A model generated the notes under the pieces. That model did not search any database. It was given only the letters and a program-made list of their open reading frames with translations, and was not told where the DNA came from. From Cryobacterium inferilacus (GTDB lineage: Bacteria; Actinomycetota; Actinomycetes; Actinomycetales; Microbacteriaceae): DNA of 64,000 bases. A program made the translations under genes and the position numbers. Location: contig NZ_JAIEUL010000012.1 in assembly GCF_019599185.1 (NCBI RefSeq), positions 62,001 to 126,000 on the forward strand, read 5' to 3'. Below are positions 37,183-45,656 of the stretch, one piece after another (within the stretch, counting starts at the first letter, position 1; every line of letters starts with the position of its first letter).

Positions 37183-37737
37183 ATGCATAACAAACTGACT
37201 CCCCACCCCGATCTTCCGATCGACCTGCCCACCGACGAACGCCTCGCCAAGGCGGTCGAGCACTACGGCGAGTCCGTCGTTGTCGACCACTCCGTCGCCC
37301 TGATGCGCGGCAAGAACGCCGGCAAGGACTTCCTGCTCTACGTCGGCGGCCGGCACGCCCTCGGCATCCTCGAGGGTGCCCCCGCCCTGTACTGGCCCGA
37401 GCTGTGGGGCGCCCGCGCCCTGCTGCACGTCTGGAACGACTCCGCCGCCCCCTATGTGGTCGTCGGCCTCAACAACGAGGCCTGGCGCATCCGTGAAATG
37501 TGCGCGAAGGTCGTGCTGCTGCGCGGGCTGGATGTGGCGCCCAAGCTGGTGAAGGCCACGACAGACGAGGTGCCCCGCGTGCGGGTCGCCGCCCTCAACG
37601 CCCTCGCCGTGCAGGGTCGCGAGCAGGACATCCCCACCATTGCGGTGCGCCTGCGCGACCCCGACAAAGACGTACGCCGCGCCGCTCAGCAGGCCCGCGA
37701 CGCCATCGTCAGCCGGCTCAACCTGCCCAAGGAGTAA
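37183..37737 (+). CDS. HEAT-repeat domain protein
   Basis: The 184-residue protein ends in at least two HEAT-type helical repeats (LVKATTDEVPRVRVAALNAL and IPTIAVRLRDPDKDVRRAAQ) after an N-terminal region with WNDSAAPYVVVGLNNEAWRI. HEAT repeats mediate protein-protein contacts; the partner is unknown. It is cytoplasmic by sequence. The SGNH hydrolase gene follows 12 bp later, so they are probably co-transcribed, and metN is divergent. Confidence 0.8.
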   Translation: MHNKLTPHPDLPIDLPTDERLAKAVEHYGESVVVDHSVALMRGKNAGKDFLLYVGGRHALGILEGAPALYWPELWGARALLHVWNDSAAPYVVVGLNNEAWRIREMCAKVVLLRGLDVAPKLVKATTDEVPRVRVAALNALAVQGREQDIPTIAVRLRDPDKDVRRAAQQARDAIVSRLNLPKE

Positions 37738-37749
37738 CCCACGAACGCC

Positions 37750-38538
37750 ATGGCCACTCCGCCCCGCAGCACGCAGCCCTACCGACGGTACGTGGCGATG
37801 GGTGACAGCTTCACCGAGGGTGTCGGCGACGACCTGCCCGACGGCCAGGTGCGCGGTTGGGCCGACCTCGTCGCGCTCGGCCTGGCCGCCGCAGCCGTCG
37901 AGCCGGTGTCGTACGCGAACCTCGCCATCCGCGGCAAGCTGCTCGGCCCGATCGTGAACGACCAGCTCGAACCGGCTCTGGCCATGAAGCCCGACCTCCT
38001 CACCGTCTGCGGCGGCGGCAACGACATGATGCGGCCCCGGGTGGAGATCTCCTACGTGGTCGACCTGCTCGACCGGGTGGTGGACCGGGCCGTGGCCGAC
38101 GGCATCCACGTGGTGGTGCTCAGCGGCGGCAACCCGTCCAGGCACCTGCCGCTCGGCTCGCTCATGCAGAAGCGTGGCGACCGGCTCGCCGAGGCGGCCA
38201 GGGCGACCTTCAGCAAGCCCGGCGTGACCCTGGTCGACAACTGGGTCGACACCGACCTCACCCAGAGCCGGTTCTGGTCGGCCGACAAGCTGCACCTCAA
38301 CGCCCGCGGGCACACCAGGGTCGCCACGAGTGTGCTCAGCGCCCTCGACGTGCCGATCCCGGCCGGCTGGACGAACGGTGAGGCCGGTGAGGCCGCACCG
38401 CGCGAACGCATCCAGGACACCGCCGCGTACTACGCCGCCTACGTGCTGCCCTGGATCGGCCGCCGGCTGACCGGTAAGTCCTCCGGTGACGGCCGCCCGC
38501 CGAAGCGTCCAGAACTCACGGTCGTCGAGACGCCGTAA
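37750..38538 (+). CDS. SGNH/GDSL-type hydrolase
   Basis: The 262-residue enzyme has block I with the nucleophile Ser (YVAMGDSFTEGVGDDLPDGQ), block III Gly-x-Asn (TVCGGGNDMM) and block V Asp/His (SADKLHLNARGH), the full catalytic set for an esterase or lipase. No signal peptide is visible, so it acts in the cytoplasm. The substrate is unknown. It is downstream of the HEAT gene and convergent with the glycosyltransferase gene. Confidence 0.92.
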   Translation: MATPPRSTQPYRRYVAMGDSFTEGVGDDLPDGQVRGWADLVALGLAAAAVEPVSYANLAIRGKLLGPIVNDQLEPALAMKPDLLTVCGGGNDMMRPRVEISYVVDLLDRVVDRAVADGIHVVVLSGGNPSRHLPLGSLMQKRGDRLAEAARATFSKPGVTLVDNWVDTDLTQSRFWSADKLHLNARGHTRVATSVLSALDVPIPAGWTNGEAGEAAPRERIQDTAAYYAAYVLPWIGRRLTGKSSGDGRPPKRPELTVVETP

Positions 38539-38584
38539 CCGGTTCTGGCCGCCTCCTGGTTCCTTCGGCCGCCGGCCCGGGTTG

Positions 38585-39292
38585 TCAGCGTGCCGCCACC
38601 TGGCCGGCGAGGTAGCCGCCGAAGCCACCGGGAACCCGGCCCTGCAGCCGGCCGGAGGTGAGCACAGGGATGAGCGCGGTGCGGCATTCCCTGGCCTCGA
38701 GCCGGCGCAGTTCCGTCACCAGGAGTACATCCTCGTCGGAGTCGACATCGCTGAACCCGCCCGCCTGCAGGTAACGGTCGGCGCGCACGCCCAGGTTGGC
38801 GCCGTGCACGTGCGGATGCCCGTCGACGAGGGTGTGCACCCCGTGCCAGCGGGCGCGTTCCTGCTCCGGCAGTTCCTCGTCTGGCAGCACGGTGCCCAGA
38901 ACCAGCTCGGTGCCGGCGCCGGCCAGGGCCAGCTGCACCGCCAGCCATCGTCTGGGCACCGCAGAGTCGGCATCCGTCGTGGCCACCCAGGTATTCGCCG
39001 CCGCGCCGGCACTGGGCGGCAGCAGCAGTGCCACGCCGGCCCGGCGGGCTGAGCCGACCGACCCTGCCGTCACCTCCAGCGCCTGAAACTGCGGCCAGCC
39101 GGCCACCACAGCGGCGGATGCGTCGGTGCAGAGGTCCAGCACCACGACCACCGAGATGGTGGGGGCATCGGCGCCGAACTCCTCGGTCACAGCCTGTACG
39201 GCGTCGGCGAGCGCGGCCAGGCAGCGCGGCAGCCGGCTCTCCTCGTTGCGCGCAGGCACCACCACGATGAGGTGGTCGATCCGGTTGCCCAT
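38585..39292 (-). CDS. Glycosyltransferase family 2 protein
   Basis: The 235-residue protein has a GT-A nucleotide-sugar fold: HLIVVVPARNEESRLPRCLA at the start and ATTDADSAVP as the DxD-like metal site, followed by YLQAGGFSDVDSDEDVLLVT. It lacks membrane segments. It shares one base with the stop of the deacetylase-methyltransferase gene (TGATG), so it is translated in concert with it. The acceptor is unknown; the operon suggests an amino-sugar-containing glycan or glycolipid. Confidence 0.9.
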   Translation of the reverse strand: MGNRIDHLIVVVPARNEESRLPRCLAALADAVQAVTEEFGADAPTISVVVVLDLCTDASAAVVAGWPQFQALEVTAGSVGSARRAGVALLLPPSAGAAANTWVATTDADSAVPRRWLAVQLALAGAGTELVLGTVLPDEELPEQERARWHGVHTLVDGHPHVHGANLGVRADRYLQAGGFSDVDSDEDVLLVTELRRLEARECRTALIPVLTSGRLQGRVPGGFGGYLAGQVAAR

Positions 39293-40788
39293 CAGGCCAG
39301 ACCTTCCCGCTGTGCCACGGATGGCGCCGGCTGCGGCTCGTACACCTCGAGCACAAAATCGCGTTCCAGGTGCCGCACCGTGCGGTCCAGGCCGGGCAGT
39401 GCGGCGAGCGCCGCGTGCACATCATCGCCGCCGAGGGGGTATTCCCCCACCGGGTGGCGCCAGTGGCAGGCGACGAGCGTCCCACCTGGGCGCAGGCTCG
39501 CGCGGCAGTTCTCGAGCAGCACGGCCAGGTCGGCCGGGGAGCAATAGTAGCCGATCTCCGATAGCACCACCAGGTCGAAGGTGCCGGCCGGCCACTCGGC
39601 GGGCAGGACACGCCGTTCCACGGTGACGCCGGGCAGGTCGGCGAGGCGGTCGCGGGCCACCGCGAGGGCCTGCTCGTTGATGTCGGTGGCCAGCAGGGTG
39701 TCGGAGCGCTCGGCCAGCTCCCGGCTGAGCACGCCGATGGAGCAGCCCAGTTCGAGGGCGTCGCCGTACCGGGCCAGCGGCAGCGCCGCCAGGGTGGCGG
39801 CACGCTTGCGGGCCTCGTACCAGCGGGTTTCGAAGCCCCACGGGTCCACCGAGCCGGCGTAGAAGTCCTCGAAGAACCCGGCCGTGAGGCTCTCCCCGGC
39901 CGACCCGGCCACGGTCGGGCCGGTGTCGGTGTTGGTTGCTGCGTCGGTGTCGACCGCTGCGCCGAGGAACGTCTCGTGGTCCCGGTCGAAGTGGGCGGCG
40001 AATCCAGGGCTCACGATCGCCTCGTCACCCGGCCGGTCAGAGAGTGGCTCCACCTGGCTGCCGTGCGCGGCCAGCGCGATCCGCTTGTGCTCCAGAGCGG
40101 TGCCGTCCAGGTCCCATCGCCACCTGGTGATCGGGTCGGCGTCGCCCGGCCAGATCTCGTCGTCCGGGGTCGACCAGTGCCAGGCCCAGATCGGGTACTC
40201 CAGCAGGCGGGCGCCCGTGCGCCGCGCCACCATCGCCGCCGCCGTGCCGGCCACGGCATGGTCGGGGTGGCCGTCCTGCCGCCAGGGGGCCACCAGCCAG
40301 GTGGACGCACTCGTGGCGCCCGCGGCAGTCTCGGCGCCGGCCGCATCCGCCGTCTCACGATCAGACCCACCGCCGGTCTGATCGGTCATGGCTTCGTCCC
40401 AGAGCGCCTCCTCGAGGCTGTTGTGGTGCTGGGTCAGGTCACCGTCGGGCAGGTCGAGCAGGCGCACCCGCGCGTCCGGAGCCAGTGCGTGCACGGCGGT
40501 CACCACCTCCACCCGCCGGATCGCGGCGAGATCGTCCGGGGTGTGCGTGGGCGAATGCGGATGCGACGCCTCACCATTGGTCGCGACGACGACGGTCACC
40601 GGAATACCCCGCCCGGCGGCAGCGGTGATCAGGCCGCCGGCGCCGAGGGTCTCGTCGTCGGGGTGCGCGGCCAGCACGATCAGCCGCGCGCAGTCGGTCA
40701 AGACCAGCGGGCCGGCCGCGGCCGACCAGCCGTTCTGCGCCCAGATCCGCTCGCTCGTGCCGGCCTCGTGGTGGCTGAAGCTCACCAT
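39292..40788 (-). CDS. Fused PIG-L family deacetylase and NodS-like methyltransferase
   Basis: The 498-residue protein has two enzymes. Residues 30-260 are a PIG-L/LmbE zinc deacetylase (LIVLAAHPDDETLGAGGLIT with the HPDD metal site, and DGHPDHAVAG). Residues 310-485 are a SAM-dependent methyltransferase (DALELGCSIGVLSRELAERS and LVVLSEIGYYCSPADLAVLL) resembling NodS-type N-methyltransferases. PIG-L enzymes remove N-acetyl groups from GlcNAc-containing molecules, so the fusion could deacetylate and then methylate one amine. It is coupled to the glycosyltransferase and overlaps the acyl-CoA-dehydrogenase-like gene by seven bases. Confidence 0.9.
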   Translation of the reverse strand: MVSFSHHEAGTSERIWAQNGWSAAAGPLVLTDCARLIVLAAHPDDETLGAGGLITAAAGRGIPVTVVVATNGEASHPHSPTHTPDDLAAIRRVEVVTAVHALAPDARVRLLDLPDGDLTQHHNSLEEALWDEAMTDQTGGGSDRETADAAGAETAAGATSASTWLVAPWRQDGHPDHAVAGTAAAMVARRTGARLLEYPIWAWHWSTPDDEIWPGDADPITRWRWDLDGTALEHKRIALAAHGSQVEPLSDRPGDEAIVSPGFAAHFDRDHETFLGAAVDTDAATNTDTGPTVAGSAGESLTAGFFEDFYAGSVDPWGFETRWYEARKRAATLAALPLARYGDALELGCSIGVLSRELAERSDTLLATDINEQALAVARDRLADLPGVTVERRVLPAEWPAGTFDLVVLSEIGYYCSPADLAVLLENCRASLRPGGTLVACHWRHPVGEYPLGGDDVHAALAALPGLDRTVRHLERDFVLEVYEPQPAPSVAQREGLA

Positions 40789-41885
40789 GCGGCGTCACCC
40801 CCGGTGAGCAGGCGGGCGCCGAGGGCGGCATCGTCGCGCTCGGCATGGTGCTGACGCACGTACAGGGTGAGGTCGGCCGTGCGCCTGGCGTGCCGGGCGT
40901 CCAGGGCGAGCGGCGCGGGACCGAGCGCGTGCCCCACCCGGCCGAGCACCTCATCCACGGTGCGGGCGACCAGCCCGCGCACCCTGGCGGCAAGCAGGGT
41001 GCCCGCCTCACCGACGGCCTCACCGGCGTCGATCATCGCCGCCGCATCCGCCAGCGCCGCGCCCGCGCCCAGCAGGGCCAGGTCGACCGCGCCCAGGTGG
41101 GCCCGCATGATCTGGTCCGGCTCCCGCTCGGCCGCGGCGGCGGCCAGCCGTCTGGCCACACCGACGGCGCCGCCCCACCAGCAGGCGGCCACCTGGATTC
41201 CGCCCCAGCTGAACCCCGGGCGGGTGAGGTACCAGTCGTCGGCGCCCACGGGTTCGGCGGCCACGGCGACGAAGTCCACCGGCCCGCTGGGCACCTGCGT
41301 CAGCCCCGTCGCCACCCAGGCGCCGTTCTGCACGGTGACGCCGGGTGCACTCAGGTCCACCGCGAACAGTCGACGGTGGGCGGGCGTGACACCCTCCGCG
41401 GTGGTGTGCGCGGTCACCAGGGCCCGATCGAGTGAGCCGGCCAGCGAGCACCACGGCTTGCCGCCGTCCAGGTGCCAGCCATCGGACTCGCGGGTGGCGC
41501 TCACCCGCTGCCGGGGCGCTTCGGCGGCGAAGACCCCCCAGCTCCGGTCCGCTGCCCCTGCCGTTTCGACCGCGTCTGCGTCTGCGTCGGCCTGCGCCAG
41601 GATGCTGAGCGCATCGATGTGGGCCTCGAGCACCCGGGCTGCGGTGAGGTCGGCCGCGGCAATCGTGGCCAGCGCATCAAAGAGGTCGCTGGTGCGCCCG
41701 GCGCCCGGCCGGGGCAGGTCCACCGCCACATCCACGGCGAAGGCGATGGCCCGTTCGGCGTCGCCGTCCACGGCCCACGCCGCCGCTCCGAGCCGGTCCA
41801 GATCGGCACCCGACCCGTCCCGCCGCGCACCGCCGGAGCGCACACCTCCGACCCGCACCGCCGCCGCGCTCGACTCCGTCATCAT
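40782..41885 (-). CDS. Acyl-CoA dehydrogenase-like flavoprotein
   Basis: The 367-residue protein matches the acyl-CoA dehydrogenase superfamily weakly: LDGGKPWCSLAGSLDRALVT and VDFVAVAAEPVGADDWYL in the middle beta domain and an all-helical C-terminus, but the usual catalytic Glu region is not evident. It may act on a non-CoA substrate. It is the first gene of the operon. Two start codons in a row (ATGATG at 41885-41880) follow GGGGAGAG; either may be used. The gap upstream holds a palindromic operator candidate. Confidence 0.8.
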   Translation of the reverse strand: MMTESSAAAVRVGGVRSGGARRDGSGADLDRLGAAAWAVDGDAERAIAFAVDVAVDLPRPGAGRTSDLFDALATIAAADLTAARVLEAHIDALSILAQADADADAVETAGAADRSWGVFAAEAPRQRVSATRESDGWHLDGGKPWCSLAGSLDRALVTAHTTAEGVTPAHRRLFAVDLSAPGVTVQNGAWVATGLTQVPSGPVDFVAVAAEPVGADDWYLTRPGFSWGGIQVAACWWGGAVGVARRLAAAAAEREPDQIMRAHLGAVDLALLGAGAALADAAAMIDAGEAVGEAGTLLAARVRGLVARTVDEVLGRVGHALGPAPLALDARHARRTADLTLYVRQHHAERDDAALGARLLTGGDAAW

Positions 41886-42044
41886 GACTCTCCCCACCAT
41901 TCACCGGGATGGCCGAGACAACACGCCACGCCACATCCGTCACAGAGCCGGATGCCCCCGTCAGCACATCCTGCCAAACGCGGTGCCGAATCGGAAAAAG
42001 GAACCCGCCCCGACCTGTCGGCCGAGTCGAAATCGGGCTACCAT

Positions 42045-42061
42045 ACCCCTCATACGGGGGT
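42045..42061. promoter_or_regulatory. Palindromic operator candidate ACCCC-N7-GGGGT
   Basis: ACCCC (42045-42049) and GGGGT (42057-42061) face each other around TCATACG, inside an AT-richer stretch upstream of the operon 41885-38585. Similar C-rich/G-rich palindromes are bound by LuxR-type response regulators. The regulator here is unknown. Confidence 0.45.
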
Positions 42062-42260
42062 GTTCCCCGAAGTGTGTCCCTGAGGCACCGTTGATAGGGC
42101 CCGACCGAGGCCACACACGAAGCATCCCCGCATGGGGTGGGCCGTCATCGGGGTGGCCCGCCCCTTTCTCTGCGCCCAGCGCCACTGCACCCAGCACCTC
42201 TGCACCCGGGAGCCCCGGCACCCGGGCCTCCGCACCCCGGCCAGCCGGGCCGCACAACCG

Positions 42261-42330
42261 CGATGCGCGGGCGACGCGCCGGTTCGCGGGTGGCGGGCCA
42301 CCCGCGGACCGGCGCCTGACCCGCGCATCG
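42261..42330 (-). terminator. Long hairpin after the beta-glucosidase gene
   Basis: CGATGCGCGGG (42261-42271) pairs with CCCGCGCATCG (42320-42330), and inside it CGCCGGT and CGCGGGTGG pair with CCACCCGCG and ACCGGCG, giving a 70-base imperfect stem. It lies 37 bp after the stop codon and probably ends the sugar operon. No T-run follows. Confidence 0.6.
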
Positions 42331-42366
42331 CAGGTTCGCCGAGCCGTCCGCCGCCCGGTCGGGGCG

Positions 42367-44709
42367 TCAGGCCCGCGCGGTCTCCGTTTCGCGCACCGGG
42401 GTGTCCGCCGGCGCGCGCAGCACCGACGTCTCCACGTACCGGCCGTCGGCCAGGGTCACCCGGTGTACCGCGCCGGTGAGGCTGATCTCGGCGGTGGTCT
42501 CCTTGCCGGCACACGAGGGCCCCACCCACAGTTCCACGGCGCCGGGTTCGACGATGCGTTCGTGGCGCAGACCCGTGAACGCCAGCCGGGCGGTCGGCAC
42601 CCGGAAGGTGACCTGGGCCTCTTCGCCGGGCTCGAGCGTGACGCGGTGGTAGCCGAGCAGCTGCGCCACCGGCCTGGTGACGCTGGCGTAGGTGTCCTTG
42701 GCGTAGAGCTGCACCAGATCGGTGCCGGCCCGCTCGCCGGTGTTACGGATGCGCACACTCGCCGTGAACGTACCGCCGGCGGCGACCTCCGCGTCGGCCG
42801 TCAGGTCGGTGCGCTCGAAGGTGGTGTAGCTGAGTCCGTGCCCGAAGGGCAGCACGGGGGTGCTGTCCACGCTGGTGACATCCGACGGCCCACCCAGGAT
42901 CGGGTGCAGGTAGGAGAACGGCTGCGCGCCGGCGGACCGGGGCAGCGACACCGGCAGGTGCCCGGTGGGGGCGACGGCGCCGGAGAGCACCGAGGCGATC
43001 GCCACGCCGCCCTCTTCGCCGGGGAAGAACGCCTGCAGCACCGCTGCCGGGGCCAGCGGGCCCTCGACGGCCCACGCCACGGCGTACGGCCGGCCGGTCA
43101 TCAGCACCATGACCACGGGAGTGCCCGTGGCGACTACGGCCTCCACCAGGTCGCGCTGCAGACCGGGAAGCTCCAGGCTCTCCACGTCGTTGCCCTCGCC
43201 CACGGTGCCGCGGCCGAACAGGCCGGCCCGGTCGCCCACGACCACCACGGCCACGTCGGCGGCGCGAGCCGTCTCGACGGCGGCGGCGATCGCGGACGAG
43301 TCAGAGCCCTCCACCTCGCAGCCGGCGGCGAACACGACCTCGGCGGAGGGGAACTCCTTCGCCAGCGCCTCCAGCACCGTGGGCATCTCCAGGTCAGCCG
43401 GCACGTCGGGGTGGTGCGCGAGCACGTGGTTGACGAACGAGTAGCAGCCCATCAGGGCCTCGGTCGAGTCGGCGTTCGGGCCCAGCACCGCGATGGTGGC
43501 CGGTCCACGGTCGCCGGCGCCCACGAGCGGCAGGACGCCGTTGTTGGTCAGCAGGATCAGGGATTCCTCGGCGAGCACCCGCGCCACGCGGCGGTGCTCA
43601 GGCGAGTCCAGGTCGATCTCGGTCGGCGCCATGGTGAACGTCTCGTCGAGCAGGCCCAGGTCCTCCTTCTGTGCCAGCACCCGCAGCACGGCCCGGTCGA
43701 TCAGGGCCTCGTCGGTCTGTCCGGCCCGCACCCGCTCGATCAGCGGGGCGAGGAAGGCGTCGCCGGTGGGCAGCTCCACGTCGATCCCGGCGGTGAGCGC
43801 GAGCTCGGCCGCCTCGCCGCGGTCGGCGGCGACGGCGTGCATGAGTTGCAGGAACGCCACCGAGAAGTAGTCGGAGACGACAACGCCGTCGAAGCCCCAG
43901 CGGTCGCGGAGGATCTCGGTGAGGTACTCCGGGGTGCCACCGACGGGTGCGCCGTCGATCTCGGCGTACGAGTTCATCACCGACCGCACCCCGCCGTCGA
44001 GCACGGCCATCTCGAACGGCGGCAGGAACACGTCGTTGATCTCCCGCGACCCGGCGTGCACCGGCGCGTGGTTGCGGCCGGCCTGCGTGGCCGAATAGCC
44101 CACGAAGTGCTTGAGGGTGGCGTGCACCCCGGCCGCCTGCAGGCCGGTGACGTAGGCGGTGCCGATGGTGCCGACAACGTAGGGATCTTCGGCGATGCAC
44201 TCGTCGACCCGGCCCCAGCGCGGGTCACGAATGACGTCGAGCACCGGGGCGAGCCCCTGGTGGATACCGAGCTGTTTCATCGAACCGCCGATGAGCAGCC
44301 CCATCTCCTCCACCAGGGCGGGGTCGAACGCCGCGCCCCAGGCCAGCGGGGTGGGGAAGGTCGCGGCCTTCCACGCGGCGAGGCCGGTCAGGCACTCCTC
44401 GTGCACGATGGCGGGAATGCCCAACCGGGTCTCCGAGGTCAGGCGGCGCTGTTCCGCCCAGAGCCACTCGGCCCGCTCCACCGGATCGACCGGCCGGGTG
44501 CCGTACACCCGGGTGAGGTGGCCGAGTCCGTGCAGCGTGGCTTCGTCGTACCTGGTCGAGGTGGCCATCTCCCCGGCGAGCGGGGCGACGACCTCACCAC
44601 CCTGGTCGACCCAGTAGCCGACGAGTTGGGCGATCTTCTCTTCGAGGGTCATCCTGGCGTGCAGGTCACGCACGCGGTCGGATGCCGCAGGCAGTTCTGG
44701 GTTGGTCAC
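42367..44709 (-). CDS. Glycoside hydrolase family 3, beta-glucosidase type
   Basis: The 780-residue enzyme has the GH3 layout: an N-terminal barrel (residues 1-330) with the nucleophile Asp in GFDGVVVSDYFSVAF, an alpha/beta sandwich (about 375-600), and a C-terminal fibronectin-III-like domain (about 660-760). No signal peptide is present, so it acts in the cytoplasm, splitting beta-linked di- or oligosaccharides brought in by the ABC importer encoded just upstream (gap 62 bp). Beta-xylosidase activity is possible. Confidence 0.95.
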   Translation of the reverse strand: MTNPELPAASDRVRDLHARMTLEEKIAQLVGYWVDQGGEVVAPLAGEMATSTRYDEATLHGLGHLTRVYGTRPVDPVERAEWLWAEQRRLTSETRLGIPAIVHEECLTGLAAWKAATFPTPLAWGAAFDPALVEEMGLLIGGSMKQLGIHQGLAPVLDVIRDPRWGRVDECIAEDPYVVGTIGTAYVTGLQAAGVHATLKHFVGYSATQAGRNHAPVHAGSREINDVFLPPFEMAVLDGGVRSVMNSYAEIDGAPVGGTPEYLTEILRDRWGFDGVVVSDYFSVAFLQLMHAVAADRGEAAELALTAGIDVELPTGDAFLAPLIERVRAGQTDEALIDRAVLRVLAQKEDLGLLDETFTMAPTEIDLDSPEHRRVARVLAEESLILLTNNGVLPLVGAGDRGPATIAVLGPNADSTEALMGCYSFVNHVLAHHPDVPADLEMPTVLEALAKEFPSAEVVFAAGCEVEGSDSSAIAAAVETARAADVAVVVVGDRAGLFGRGTVGEGNDVESLELPGLQRDLVEAVVATGTPVVMVLMTGRPYAVAWAVEGPLAPAAVLQAFFPGEEGGVAIASVLSGAVAPTGHLPVSLPRSAGAQPFSYLHPILGGPSDVTSVDSTPVLPFGHGLSYTTFERTDLTADAEVAAGGTFTASVRIRNTGERAGTDLVQLYAKDTYASVTRPVAQLLGYHRVTLEPGEEAQVTFRVPTARLAFTGLRHERIVEPGAVELWVGPSCAGKETTAEISLTGAVHRVTLADGRYVETSVLRAPADTPVRETETARA

Positions 44710-44771
44710 AACGTTCTCTCTCTACTTCTTCTACATCGATGAATCGGGCTGCGCGGAACGCGAGCGGCCGA

Positions 44772-45656
44772 TCAACCCTTGACCGCGCCGGTCAGTCCGC
44801 CGACGATGCGGCGTTCGAACAGGGCGAAGAACACCAGCGCGGGAATCATGGACAGTGAGGTGAAGGCCAGGACCTTCGCCGTATCCACCGAGTACTGCGA
44901 GGCGAATGACGCCACCCCGAGCGGCAGCGTGAACACGGCCTCGTTGTTCAGAATGAACAGCGGCAGCAGGTAGCTGTTCCAGCTGGCGATGAACGCCAGG
45001 ATGCCCACCGTGATGACGCCGGGCATGGCCAGCGGCACGATCATCCGCCAGAAGAAGCCCAACCGGCTGCATCCGTCGATGAAGGCGGCCTCCTGGATCT
45101 CATCCGGGATGGCCTTCAGGAACGGCACCAGGATGATGATCGTCGTCGGCAACGCGAACGCGATCTGCGGCAGGATGACACCGCCGAGCGAGTTCATCAG
45201 GCCCAGGTTCTTGACCACCAGGTACAGCGGCGTGATGGCGACCGTCATGGGGAACATCAGGCCGGCGGCGAACATGGCGTAGAGGATGCCGCGGCCGCGG
45301 AACGAGTACCTGGCCAGCACGTAGCTGGCCATCAGGCCGAGCAGCACCACGCCGAGAGTCGTGGCCAGACCGGCGATGAGGGAGTTGCCCACCAGCCGCC
45401 AGAAGGTGCCGCCGGCGAGAACGTCGAGGTAGTTGCCGATGTTCCACACGCTCGGCCAGCCGGACGGGTCGGTGGTGATCTGCGCGTTGGTGCGGAAACC
45501 GCCGATGATGATGAACAGCACCGGGGCGAGCATTGCGGCGACCACGAGAACCGCCACGACATAGGCAACCGGGGTTCCCCAGCGCCGACTGGTCTTGATC
45601 GGGGCCGGCGGGTTGGCCGGCGGCAGTTCCACAGCCGGCGTGGTGGTGAGGGTCAT
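44772..45656 (-). CDS. Carbohydrate ABC transporter permease, MalG type
   Basis: The 294-residue protein has six membrane segments and the MalG-type EAA loop EIQEAAFIDGCSRLGFFWRM. It forms the channel with the MalF-type permease encoded upstream (four-base overlap). No ATPase gene is in this operon; importers of this class usually borrow a shared MsiK-like ATPase. Confidence 0.94.
   Translation of the reverse strand: MTLTTTPAVELPPANPPAPIKTSRRWGTPVAYVVAVLVVAAMLAPVLFIIIGGFRTNAQITTDPSGWPSVWNIGNYLDVLAGGTFWRLVGNSLIAGLATTLGVVLLGLMASYVLARYSFRGRGILYAMFAAGLMFPMTVAITPLYLVVKNLGLMNSLGGVILPQIAFALPTTIIILVPFLKAIPDEIQEAAFIDGCSRLGFFWRMIVPLAMPGVITVGILAFIASWNSYLLPLFILNNEAVFTLPLGVASFASQYSVDTAKVLAFTSLSMIPALVFFALFERRIVGGLTGAVKG

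Larger units (their letters stand above)
41901..42366. other. Gene-free divergent region
   Basis: This 466-bp stretch lies between the acyl-CoA-dehydrogenase-like gene (reading left) and the end of the beta-glucosidase gene. I see no gene. It holds a palindrome at 42045-42061 and a large hairpin at 42261-42330. Confidence 0.7.

Noticed and set aside
36058..38628. An 856-codon reverse frame continuing upstream of metN across the HEAT and SGNH genes.
   Set aside because: Homology begins at GTG 37044 with a ribosome site; the rest is antisense to two real genes.
40867..44742. A 1291-codon open frame on the plus strand opposite the acyl-CoA-dehydrogenase-like and GH3 genes.
   Set aside because: It is the mirror of well-supported reverse-strand genes; high GC keeps such frames open, and its translation is low-complexity Gly/Arg/His-rich without family motifs.
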